NCBI GenBank assembly: GCA_016928195.1
Contig: JAFGLF010000076.1
Coordinates: 1-64,000, forward strand
Direction of reading: 5' to 3'
DNA from: Elusimicrobiota bacterium
GTDB taxonomy: Bacteria > Elusimicrobiota > UBA8919
Length of the DNA stretch: 64,000 nt
Below the pieces are notes generated by a model. It did not search any database, was not told the DNA's origin, and saw only the letters and a list, made by a program, of their open reading frames with translations. The number at the start of each line of letters is the position of its first letter. Position 1 is the first letter of the stretch. A program made the translations under genes and the position numbers. Shown in pieces: positions 50,509 to 58,796 of the stretch.

Positions 50509-51191
50509 TGTATTTTTTCTGGCGGTTATTATTAGCGCATATTTTGGCTGATTTTACATTTCAGACGAATAGAATTGCCAAGTGGAAAAGAGAAGATGTC
50601 TCCGGAGTGTTTTTTCATGTTTTAATTTTTCTTTTTTTTGCGGTTGCAATAAATTATCAATATTTACCTCGAAGAGATTTTGCATTAGCTTTACTTATTC
50701 TTGCGGCATCACATGTTATTGAGGACCAGTGGCGGGTTTATAGTATTACAAAATATAAATCTCCTGATAATTTAATATTTTTCCTCTGGGATCAATTTGT
50801 TCATATACTTTTAATATTTGTTCTGGCTCCAAAAGATCCTATTGAAGCAAGCCCGGAAAAGTGGGTTTATATTGTTATTATATTTGTTCTGGCATCCCAT
50901 TTTTCAACGGTTTTTATTTATTTTCTTAAAAAGGCGTTTTATTCCGACGCAACCATTGTTACAGAAGAAAAATATCATGGAATCGTTGAACGTCTGCTTA
51001 TAGTCGGATGTTTTATAATTCCCGGGAAATTGTATTGGATTATAATGCCGGTTGCTGCTATTCTTATTATTGGCCAGAGACTGTCAATTAAGAATATGCA
51101 GCCGAATTTAGACTTTTCAACGTTTAATATAGCAACATCAAGCATTATAGGTATAGTGCTGAGTATATTAGCAAGGGTAGTTTGGTATTGA
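50508..51191 (+). CDS. DUF3307 family membrane protein
   Basis: LLLAHILADFTFQTNRIAKWKRE...FHVLIFL...HVIEDQW; GTG start overlapping the upstream stop. Confidence 0.8.
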   Translation: MYFFWRLLLAHILADFTFQTNRIAKWKREDVSGVFFHVLIFLFFAVAINYQYLPRRDFALALLILAASHVIEDQWRVYSITKYKSPDNLIFFLWDQFVHILLIFVLAPKDPIEASPEKWVYIVIIFVLASHFSTVFIYFLKKAFYSDATIVTEEKYHGIVERLLIVGCFIIPGKLYWIIMPVAAILIIGQRLSIKNMQPNLDFSTFNIATSSIIGIVLSILARVVWY

Positions 51192-51199
51192 TGTTGTGT

Positions 51200-51330
51200 C
51201 TGGAGGAGTTTACCTCCACACCAATAGACCTCTTCAGTAATCTGGTTGGTGTGTAGGTAGATTGACTATTGATGTGGGGGTTTATCCGGCAAAACAGGTT
51301 CCGCGAATAGCGGAGGTTACCCCGAATAAT
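51200..51330. repeat. CACACCAATA/TATTGGTGTGGGGGTTTA dispersed repeat, copy 2 (degenerate)
   Basis: CTCCACACCAATAG...GGTTGGTGTG...CTATTGATGTGGGGGTTTATCC...CGAATAGCGGAGGTTACCCC. Confidence 0.65.
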
Positions 51331-51359
51331 TTTTTTTACGGGGATTATCCCGTTATTAT

Positions 51360-51433
51360 GCGCCGTTAGCTCAATCGGATAGAGCGTTCGGCTACGAACC
51401 GGAAGGCTGCAGGTTCAACTCCTGCACGGCGCG
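51360..51433 (+). tRNA. tRNA-Arg (anticodon ACG)
   Basis: Cloverleaf folds by eye: acceptor GCGCCGT/ACGGCGC, anticodon loop CTACGAA, T arm GCAGG-TTCAACT-CCTGC; CCA not encoded. Confidence 0.95.
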
Positions 51434-51450
51434 TTCCTTAGAAAGGAACG
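51432..51450 (+). other. Hairpin CGTTCCTT-AGA-AAGGAACG directly after tRNA-Arg
   Basis: Perfect 8-bp stem read directly. Confidence 0.75.
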
Positions 51451-51471
51451 GGAATATACGGCGCGTTTAAA

Positions 51472-51921
51472 ATGGATTTAGATATTTTTTTTATGAGGGA
51501 GGCAATAAGAGAAGCAAAAAAAGCGGAAAAAGAAGATGAAGTCCCTATCGGATGTGTAATAATAAAAGACAATAAAATTCTTGCCCGCGCCCACAATCAA
51601 ACACTTAAGAGAAATGATCCAACCGCTCATGCAGAAATTTTAGCGATTAGAAAAGTTGGAAATAAGTTAAGGAACTATCGGTTGGCAAGCTGTAGTATGT
51701 ATGTTACAATCGAGCCTTGTCCAATGTGTGCCGGCGCGCTTATCTGGGCACGCATTAAAAAGGTTATTTATGGAGCATCGGATAAAAAAGCAGGTTCATG
51801 CGGAAGCGTTATAAACATTGTACATAATAGAAAGTTTAACCATATTGTTGAAGTAAAAAACGGTATACTTGGGGCTGAGTGTGCAGGACTGTTGCAGAGA
51901 TTTTTTAGAAAGAAAAGATAA
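51472..51921 (+). CDS. tadA: tRNA-specific adenosine deaminase
   Basis: FFMREAIREAKKAEKEDEVPIGCVII, PTAHAEILAIRK, IEPCPMCAGALIWARI. Confidence 0.96.
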   Translation: MDLDIFFMREAIREAKKAEKEDEVPIGCVIIKDNKILARAHNQTLKRNDPTAHAEILAIRKVGNKLRNYRLASCSMYVTIEPCPMCAGALIWARIKKVIYGASDKKAGSCGSVINIVHNRKFNHIVEVKNGILGAECAGLLQRFFRKKR

Positions 51922-51928
51922 AGTAAAG

Positions 51929-52504
51929 ATGCCAGAAACAAAAAAACAAGGTAACAAGGTAATAAAGGAACAGGCAGGTTTTTGTTTTCTTATTTTTTTG
52001 TTTTCTTGTTTTCTTGTTCCCTGCCTCTATTGCGCTGATTTGGGTATAGATGTTGGAAATGAATCAATTAATTTTTCGCTGAGACAGGTTTCATCGACCG
52101 AAACTTTTAAGCTTTCAGATTATAAAACTAAAAATCCGGTTCTCTTAAGCTTTTTTGCGACATGGTGCCCTTCCTGTGTACGGGAAATACCAGAATTGAG
52201 CAAGATTTACAAAGAATATAATAAAAAAGGGCTTGAGATTGTTTCTGTAAATGTCCAGGAAAATGAGGAAAAAGTTACAACCTTTATGAGAAGGAAGAAT
52301 ATTAGCCATAAAGTTTTGCTTGATATAAATGCCGGGGTAACAAAAGAGTTTAAGGTTTACGGAATCCCAACAAACATTTTAATTAACACAGAGGGTATTA
52401 TAGTTTTTCGTGGTTATGATTTACCGGCAGAAAAAGAAATAGAAAAGGTTTTAATAAAACCAAAAAAGAAGTCTAAAAAAAGAAGAAAGTGGGAAGAAAA
52501 TTGA
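51929..52504 (+). CDS. TlpA-like thioredoxin-fold protein
   Basis: Signal-like N-terminus; PVLLSFFATWCPSCVREIPELSKIY; VYGIPTNILINTEG; start trimmed. Confidence 0.9.
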   Translation: MPETKKQGNKVIKEQAGFCFLIFLFSCFLVPCLYCADLGIDVGNESINFSLRQVSSTETFKLSDYKTKNPVLLSFFATWCPSCVREIPELSKIYKEYNKKGLEIVSVNVQENEEKVTTFMRRKNISHKVLLDINAGVTKEFKVYGIPTNILINTEGIIVFRGYDLPAEKEIEKVLIKPKKKSKKRRKWEEN

Positions 52505-53052
52505 AAATTTTTGGAATTTCTGCAGGTCCTAGTCCAGCCAGCCGCAGTGAATTATTGTTAAAAGCGGCGTTGGATGAGTTTTCAAAAGCAGGCTGTGAAA
52601 TAGAGAAAGTAGCCGTACGAGATATAAATATTTCTTTTTGTGATGGATTGAGAGGTTGTGAAAAGAGCGGAATATGTAAATGGAAAGACGATATGCAGAT
52701 TCTTGAAGGCAATATTTTGTCGTCTGATATTATAGTAATTTCATCTCCAATTTATTTCACATCGCTCCCGGCAAAACTAAAAGCAGTAGTTGACAGATGT
52801 CAGGTTTATTGGGTTCAGAAAAACCTGTTAAAAAAGTCCGGGCCGGAACCTAAAAGGGGAATTTTTATTTCTGTAGCAGGCCGCGAACCGGATTTTAAAC
52901 ATGCGGAAATAATAATAAAAGCATTTTTCAACGTTTTTAATATAAATTTTTCGGATAAATTTTATCTCTCCAATACCGATTATATAAGTAATAAGCAATT
53001 TGAAGAAGCGGTAGGGAGTGTTAAAAAATTAATCAAGGAGGTTGTAAAATGA
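52489..53052 (+). CDS. NADPH-dependent FMN reductase/flavodoxin-like protein
   Basis: KIFGISAGPSPASRSELLLKAAL...IVISSPIYFTSLPAKLKAVVDRCQVYW. Confidence 0.85.
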   Translation: MGRKLKIFGISAGPSPASRSELLLKAALDEFSKAGCEIEKVAVRDINISFCDGLRGCEKSGICKWKDDMQILEGNILSSDIIVISSPIYFTSLPAKLKAVVDRCQVYWVQKNLLKKSGPEPKRGIFISVAGREPDFKHAEIIIKAFFNVFNINFSDKFYLSNTDYISNKQFEEAVGSVKKLIKEVVK

Positions 53053-53234
53053 AAGCGGTTATTGACAAAGATTTGTGTACTGGTTGCGGATTATGTTGTG
53101 ATACTTGTCCTGATGTTTTTGAAATGCAGGATACGGTAGCGGTTGTAAAGGGTTCGGAGATTCCGGCGGCCTCGGAAGAAACTGCCAAACAAGCGGCAGC
53201 CGATTGTCCAGTTGAAGCTATAAAGATTGAATAA
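53049..53234 (+). CDS. ferredoxin
   Basis: DKDLCTGCGLCCDTCPDVFEM...AAADCPVEAIKI. Confidence 0.92.
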   Translation: MKAVIDKDLCTGCGLCCDTCPDVFEMQDTVAVVKGSEIPAASEETAKQAAADCPVEAIKIE

Positions 53235-53345
53235 ACACAAACAAAACGCAAATTGTCGCAAATAAATCCGCCAGCTGGCGGACCGGATCTCCGTCCCGCT
53301 ATAGCGGGATTGATTTGTGGTAATTCGCGTATTCGCGGAGCGAAC
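53235..53345 (+). repeat. Family C intergenic repeat, copy C2, with nested TCCGCCAGCTGGCGGA and TCCCGCTATAGCGGGA palindromes
   Basis: AACGCAAATTGTCGCAAATAAA-[palindromes]-TGATTTGTGGTAATTCGCGTATTCGCGGAGCGAAC-ATG(porG). Confidence 0.75.
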
Positions 53346-53924
53346 ATGAAAGATATAATTGAAATCAGGTGGCATGGTAGAGGTGGTCAGGGAGCAAAAA
53401 CTGCTGCGCTTCTTTTTGCTGAAGCTGCACTCGCTACAGGTAAATATGTTCAGGGATTTCCGGAATACGGTCCAGAAAGAATGGGCGCTCCGGTTCAGTC
53501 TTTTAATCGGTTATCCGATAAGCCGATTACACTGCATTGTGGAATTACAAATCCGGATTATGTGGTTATACTGGATCCGACACTTATTAAAACGGTAAAC
53601 GTTATTGCGGGTCTTTCTGAAACCGGTGCGATAATAGTAAATACAGAGAAATCTGCAGAAGAAATGAAAAAAGAATTAAATTGTAAAGCAAAAGTCTTTG
53701 TTATCAATGCGTCAAAGATTGCAAAAGAATCATTTGGGAAAGCCATACCAAATACCCCTATGATGGGCGCGCTGGTCAAGGTTACGGATTTTCTCGGTAT
53801 TGAAGGGGTTTTGGAGGATACAAGGAAAAAACTTCAAAAGAAATTTTCGCATAAACCGGAAATAATTGAAGGTAATATTAAATCTATAAAACGTGCATTC
53901 GAAGAAGTAAAAGGGGAACAATAA
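53346..53924 (+). CDS. porG: 2-oxoacid:ferredoxin oxidoreductase gamma subunit
   Basis: EIRWHGRGGQGAKTAALLFAEAAL...GPERMGAPVQSFNRL; start trimmed. Confidence 0.93.
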   Translation: MKDIIEIRWHGRGGQGAKTAALLFAEAALATGKYVQGFPEYGPERMGAPVQSFNRLSDKPITLHCGITNPDYVVILDPTLIKTVNVIAGLSETGAIIVNTEKSAEEMKKELNCKAKVFVINASKIAKESFGKAIPNTPMMGALVKVTDFLGIEGVLEDTRKKLQKKFSHKPEIIEGNIKSIKRAFEEVKGEQ

Positions 53925-54241
53925 TGTCGAGTAAAGAAAAGTCTATTTCTGTCGGAGATAAAAAACTTGGATGGAAAGAATTGCCGGAAGGCGATATTTT
54001 GGAAGCAGGAACAGCGGAAAAATTTAAGACTGGCGATTGGAGAAATCTTCGCCCAGTATATCATCCCGAGAAATGTATACATTGTTTTATATGCTGGATT
54101 AATTGTCCGGATTCATCAATTATTACTAAGGATGGTAAGGTTGTAGGCATAGATTATGAGCACTGCAAGGGTTGTGGTATTTGTGCAAAAGAATGCCCGC
54201 CGAAAGCAAGTGCTATAACAATGGAAGAAGAAAAGAAGTGA
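53924..54241 (+). CDS. porD: 2-oxoacid:ferredoxin oxidoreductase delta (ferredoxin) subunit
   Basis: CIHCFICWINCPD and CKGCGICAKECP. Confidence 0.92.
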   Translation: MSSKEKSISVGDKKLGWKELPEGDILEAGTAEKFKTGDWRNLRPVYHPEKCIHCFICWINCPDSSIITKDGKVVGIDYEHCKGCGICAKECPPKASAITMEEEKK

Positions 54242-54358
54242 GCGCAAATGAACGCAAATAGAAAGACAACGCGAATACACGCGAATTAGAAAAAGGTATT
54301 TGCGACAATTTGCGTTAGATTAGCGATAATTCGCGTTAGTGAACGGAGTGAACAACAT
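54242..54358 (+). repeat. Family C intergenic repeat, copy C3
   Basis: GCGCAAATGAACGCAAATAG...CAACGCGAATACACGCGAAT...ATTTGCGTTAGATTAGCGATAATTCGCGTTAGTGAACGGAGTGAACAACAT-ATG(porA). Confidence 0.85.
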
Positions 54359-55558
54359 ATGTCGAATGAAACAAGATCCGCCTCCGGCGGAAGAGTAGCA
54401 AGGACCGGTAATGAAGCAATGGCAGAAGCAATGAGGCAGATAAACCCTGACGTGGTTGCTGCATATCCTATAACACCGGCAACAGAAGTTGTTATGATTT
54501 TTTCACAATTTGTTGCAGACGGTCTTGTAAATACGGAGTATGTAGCAGTCGAATCGGAACATTCTGCAATGTCTGCTTGTATCGGAGCAGCAGCTGCAGG
54601 GGCCCGGGTTATGACATCCACATCATCACAGGGACTCGCCCTTATGTATGAAATGCTTTATATTGCGGCTGGGTTACGGTTGCCAATAGTTGTTGCAGAG
54701 GTGAATCGCGCACTTTCATCACCTATAAATATTCATGGAGACCATTCTGATACTATGGGTGCAAGGGATTCTGGCTGGATACAGATTTTTTCTGAGAACT
54801 CTCAGGAAGCATATGATAATATGATCCAGGCAGTTAAGATTTCTGAACTTACCAAACTTCCTGCTATGGTTACAACTGACGGGTTTATAATAAGTCACTG
54901 TATGGAAGTTATTGATATGATATCCGATGCAGATGTTAGGAAGTTTATAGGAGAATATAACCCGGAAAGATTTTTGCTGGATGTTAAAAGGCCGTATACA
55001 CTTGGCGCTATTGATCTTCAAGACTATTATTTTGAACATAAAATGCAAGAAGCAGAAGCTATGAAAAATTCGGGTGAAATTATATTAAAGGTTGCAGAAG
55101 AATTTAATAAAAAATTCGGACGTGAATACGGATTTTTCGAAAAATATAAACTTTCCGATGCTGAAGTAGCAATAGTTTGTCTCGGTTCTGCTGCAGGAAC
55201 ATCAAAAGTTGTAGTTGACGAATTGAGAGCAAAAGGAATAAAAGCAGGTCTTTTGAAACCCCGAATTTTCAGACCATTTCCCTATAGGGAAATAGCATCG
55301 GAACTGTCAAAGCTTAAAGCAATTGCTGTTCTTGACCGTTCCGACACATTTTCTTCATATGCCGGACCTGTTTATACAGAAATTACTTCCGCCCTTTATT
55401 CCTTTAATTATCAGATTCCGACAATTAATTACATTTATGGGCTGGGAGGAAGAGATATAGATAATCAGGATTTAAAAGATGTTTTTGATAAATTGATGAA
55501 TATTTCCAAGACAAGAAAAGTCGAAAAATTGATAAATTATATAGGAGTACGGGAATAA
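54359..55558 (+). CDS. porA: 2-oxoacid:ferredoxin oxidoreductase alpha subunit
   Basis: GNEAMAEAMRQINPDVVAAYPITPATEV...ALSSPINIHGDHSDTMGARDSGWIQ. Confidence 0.95.
   Translation: MSNETRSASGGRVARTGNEAMAEAMRQINPDVVAAYPITPATEVVMIFSQFVADGLVNTEYVAVESEHSAMSACIGAAAAGARVMTSTSSQGLALMYEMLYIAAGLRLPIVVAEVNRALSSPINIHGDHSDTMGARDSGWIQIFSENSQEAYDNMIQAVKISELTKLPAMVTTDGFIISHCMEVIDMISDADVRKFIGEYNPERFLLDVKRPYTLGAIDLQDYYFEHKMQEAEAMKNSGEIILKVAEEFNKKFGREYGFFEKYKLSDAEVAIVCLGSAAGTSKVVVDELRAKGIKAGLLKPRIFRPFPYREIASELSKLKAIAVLDRSDTFSSYAGPVYTEITSALYSFNYQIPTINYIYGLGGRDIDNQDLKDVFDKLMNISKTRKVEKLINYIGVRE
54377..54391. repeat. GC-rich palindromic word TCCGCCTCCGGCGGA inside porA N-terminus
   Basis: 6-bp arms plus 3-nt centre; encodes RSASGGR. 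Confidence 0.7.
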
Positions 55559-55563
55559 AAAAC

Positions 55564-56502
55564 ATGGCTAATTTAAAACAGCTTTCAAAGAAAGAAGAGT
55601 TATTTACCGGAGGACACAGGCTGTGTTCCGGTTGTGGGGCGGGAATTATCGCAAGACAGGTTCTGCTTGCCTGCGATAAACCTGTAGTTATTTCAAATGC
55701 TACCGGTTGTCTGGAAGTTGCAACAACAATTTTTCCATATACAGCATGGAAGGTACCATGGTTTCATTCGGCATTTGAAAATTCGGCGGCAACAATTGCC
55801 GGGATAGAGACTGCATATAATGCACTTAAAAAGAAAGGGAAGATCAAAGAAGATATAAATTTCATTGCTTTTGGCGGTGACGGCGGAACTTATGACATCG
55901 GGTTACAGGCATTATCAGGTGCTATGGAAAGAGGACACAGGATTCTTTATATTTGCTATAATAATGAAGCATATATGAATACTGGGATTCAGCGATCATC
56001 TGCAACCCCGAAGGGGGCACATACCACAACCGCTCCATCCGGTAAAAAATCGGCAGGGAAAGTTCAGTTAAGGAAAGACTTAACATCAATAATGGTTGCA
56101 CATAATATTCCGTATGCAGCACAGACCGCAGTTGGTTTCCATAATGATTTGATTTCAAAAGTACAAAAAGCACTATCAACAAATGGCCCGACATTCATGA
56201 ACATTATGCAGCCATGCCGCCTAGGGTGGGCATATCCTCCGGAAGATACAATTAGGCTCGGCAGGCTTGCTGCCGATACTTGTATCTGGCCTATCTATGA
56301 AGTTAACGACGGTAAATATAAACTTAATTATAAACCAAAAGAAAAAAAGCCCGTTGAGGAATGGTTAAAATCTCAAGGCAGGTTTAAACATCTTTTATTG
56401 CCGGCAAATGAGAGTATTTTAAAACAGATTCAGGAAGATGTTGATAAAGGATGGGAAAAACTTCTTGGACTTTGCGAAATGGACGCAAATGAACGCAAAT
56501 AA
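55564..56502 (+). CDS. porB: 2-oxoacid:ferredoxin oxidoreductase beta subunit
   Basis: GGHRLCSGCGAGIIARQVLLA, FGGDGGTYDIGLQALSGAMERGHRILYICYNNEAYMNTGIQRSSATP. Confidence 0.95.
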   Translation: MANLKQLSKKEELFTGGHRLCSGCGAGIIARQVLLACDKPVVISNATGCLEVATTIFPYTAWKVPWFHSAFENSAATIAGIETAYNALKKKGKIKEDINFIAFGGDGGTYDIGLQALSGAMERGHRILYICYNNEAYMNTGIQRSSATPKGAHTTTAPSGKKSAGKVQLRKDLTSIMVAHNIPYAAQTAVGFHNDLISKVQKALSTNGPTFMNIMQPCRLGWAYPPEDTIRLGRLAADTCIWPIYEVNDGKYKLNYKPKEKKPVEEWLKSQGRFKHLLLPANESILKQIQEDVDKGWEKLLGLCEMDANERK

Positions 56503-56593
56503 TAAGGCAACGCGAATACACGCGAATAATTCGCGATAATTTGCATTAGATTAGCGACCATTAGCGTTAGTGAACGAAGTGAACGGAGGAAGA
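56480..56593 (+). repeat. Family C intergenic repeat, copy C4
   Basis: GACGCAAATGAACGCAAATAA (codes the last residues and stop of porB)...CAACGCGAATACACGCGAATAATTCGCGATAATTTGCATTAGATTAGCGACCATTAGCGTTAGTGAACGAAGTGAACGGAGGAAGA-ATG. Confidence 0.85.
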
Positions 56594-56788
56594 ATGATAA
56601 CAAAAGTGATCGGATTGATAGGTGCGCTGGCCATCGGGATTATTGTTCCGCTAGTTTCGTTGCTTAAGGCATTTGAAAGTATTGAAAATATGACACCATG
56701 GGGCTGGGTTACTATAACAATCGTAAGTGTAGCTGCAATAAGCTGTACTGTTATAATAATTATTATTACTAAATTCTTCAAAGAATAG
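56594..56788 (+). CDS. small two-TM membrane protein
   Basis: MITKVIGLIGALAIGIIVPLVSLLKAFES...VTITIVSVAAISCTVIIIIITKFFKE; GGAGG upstream. Confidence 0.6.
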   Translation: MITKVIGLIGALAIGIIVPLVSLLKAFESIENMTPWGWVTITIVSVAAISCTVIIIIITKFFKE

Positions 56789-56832
56789 ATATATAAATTG
56801 AGCTATTAGGTAAAAGGGGAGGATAATAATAT

Positions 56833-57267
56833 ATGGAATTGGAACTTGATATATCCGATATAAAATGGGCGAAAGAATTTTTTAAGCATATTGACTTTTT
56901 GTCTCAGTTGCCCGAAAAGGATATAACCGCACTTATTTATAAAACCAGAAAGATACCGGCTAAAAACGGAAAAAGAATTTTGTTTCAAGGAGAATTTTCT
57001 AACAGACTTTTTATTATAAAAACAGGTAAGGTCGGTATATTTGTTTCAAAGGAAGGTCAGAAGAACAAGGTTGCTGAACTTAACGAAAATCATTATTTTG
57101 GAGAAATCTCATTGGTTCATCCTGTCCCTGCCTCTGCAACTGTCGTGGCAGAAACAGATTCGGAGATTCTTGTTATAGAGAAGGAAAGTCTTGACGAAGT
57201 ATTTCGGAACAACACTGCTGCGATAGGTATAATTCATAAGAAAATAGAAGAGAGAAGAAAGCAATAA
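56833..57267 (+). CDS. cyclic nucleotide-binding domain protein
   Basis: NGKRILFQGEFSNRLFIIKTGKVGIF...ELNENHYFGEISLVHPVPASATVVAETDSEILVIEKESL. Confidence 0.9.
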   Translation: MELELDISDIKWAKEFFKHIDFLSQLPEKDITALIYKTRKIPAKNGKRILFQGEFSNRLFIIKTGKVGIFVSKEGQKNKVAELNENHYFGEISLVHPVPASATVVAETDSEILVIEKESLDEVFRNNTAAIGIIHKKIEERRKQ

Positions 57268-57278
57268 AGAAAGTAGGC

Positions 57279-58007
57279 TTATTTTTTCACCTTTTCAAAA
57301 AAGACCATTTTAGTCTTACCAAATTCCAGCATATCACCATCCTTCAATTTTGTTTCACCTTTAAGACTTTTATCGTTTACTTTGGGATAGCCTTCTTTAA
57401 TAGCCTTTAGTACATAGCCGTCTGGTTTGCGTGCTATAGCAGCCGCAGCGCTTGGTGCAAACATTCCTTTGATTTTTACAAGTGAAGTTTCGCTTGTTCC
57501 TATATAGGTTAGAATTCCCGAAAGCTCTATTTCCGTTTTATCAACCACACCATCAACAATTCTTAATGCCCCGGTTTTTTCAATTGCCGCCGTTTGATCC
57601 GTAGTTCCGGTTGTTTTTGGTTTTGCCCCGCTGAGCAATTCACGCTGTTGCTTTGCGTCAATTACGATTGTTTCTCCTCCGCCTTTGGGTGGGGCTGCTT
57701 CTGGTGAGTCAGAAGCCTTATCGTCACTAACAAATGTCAAGGTATGTTTTGCAAGACCGATTTGATCTGAATTTTTCAAGGCTGCTTTAAGAACTTTTTT
57801 TTCGTTTATAAATGTTCCGTTTGTACTGCCAAGATCCTCTACAACATAAGAATTTCCCTGTTGGTAAATTTTTGCATGATGCCCCGATACAGCCGGATTG
57901 TCAATTACTATATCGTTATCCTCCTTTCTGCCCACAGTTAAAATGTTTTTTGTTATAGGGATATCTTTGATAACTGCAGGGCCAAACTTCAAAATAAGTT
58001 TCGGCAT
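57279..58007 (-). CDS. FHA domain protein (N-terminal FHA, FHA-like C-terminus)
   Basis: LTVGRKEDNDIVIDNPAVSGHHAKIYQQGNSYVVEDLGSTNGTFINEKKV. Confidence 0.93.
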   Translation of the reverse strand: MPKLILKFGPAVIKDIPITKNILTVGRKEDNDIVIDNPAVSGHHAKIYQQGNSYVVEDLGSTNGTFINEKKVLKAALKNSDQIGLAKHTLTFVSDDKASDSPEAAPPKGGGETIVIDAKQQRELLSGAKPKTTGTTDQTAAIEKTGALRIVDGVVDKTEIELSGILTYIGTSETSLVKIKGMFAPSAAAAIARKPDGYVLKAIKEGYPKVNDKSLKGETKLKDGDMLEFGKTKMVFFEKVKK

Positions 58008-58031
58008 TTTAGCCTCCGATTTTTTTATTTT

Positions 58032-58781
58032 TCAATTATTAAACCACGAAAATATTCCTTTTTGTATATAAGCAACAATTACTGTTATATTATCCTTGCC
58101 TCCGGCATCATTTGCTATAGTAATTAGTTTTTCACATATTAATTCCGGTTCTTTAAGAGCTTTAATAACTTCAAGAAACTGATTATCCTCTACCATTCTT
58201 GTTAAACCATCAGAACACAGTAAAAGATAATCTTTATTGGATAACGGTACTTCCGATACATCCACTTCAACAGATTCAGAGGTCCCCAGAGCTCTTGTTA
58301 AAATATTCTGAATTTCGGATTTATTTGCTTCTTCGAGCGTAATCATTCCTTTTCGGACCTGCTCCATAACTATTGAATGATCTTCAGTTAACAGATCAAT
58401 ATTATTATTGCGTATAAGATAGAGCCTACTGTCCCCTACATGCGCAATTGTCAATTTATTACCTGTTATGAGACCAGCAACTACAGTCGTTCCCATACCG
58501 CTGTTTTGTGGATATTTCTGGCTTGCTTCGAAAATAACCTGATTTGCCATTTTTATACAGCTTACCAGTGATGAAGAATCTATCTTTTTATTTTTTGATG
58601 TATAGAGCATCTGTTCTTTAATAACATCAACTGCTATTTTACTTGCAACCTGTCCTGATGCTGCTCCGCCCATACCGTCTGCTACCACAAAAAGGTTGAG
58701 GTCGTCAACTATACAGAAATTGTCTTCATTATTTTGCCGTTTCCGGCCCAAATCACTTTTTCCATATACCGTTGTTTTCAT
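58032..58781 (-). CDS. PP2C-family Ser/Thr protein phosphatase
   Basis: DLGRKRQNNEDNFCIVDDLNLFVVADGMGGAASG, IAHVGDSRLYLIRNN, LLCSDGLTRMVED, GGKDNITVIV. Confidence 0.95.
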   Translation of the reverse strand: MKTTVYGKSDLGRKRQNNEDNFCIVDDLNLFVVADGMGGAASGQVASKIAVDVIKEQMLYTSKNKKIDSSSLVSCIKMANQVIFEASQKYPQNSGMGTTVVAGLITGNKLTIAHVGDSRLYLIRNNNIDLLTEDHSIVMEQVRKGMITLEEANKSEIQNILTRALGTSESVEVDVSEVPLSNKDYLLLCSDGLTRMVEDNQFLEVIKALKEPELICEKLITIANDAGGKDNITVIVAYIQKGIFSWFNN

Positions 58782-58796
58782 ATCTTAATCCCGTCT

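Noticed and set aside
51426-51467. Duplicated tRNA 3' end as an integration (att) scar
   Set aside because: Copies are only about 32 bp apart with no integrase or cargo; alternative pairing or simple duplication fits better.
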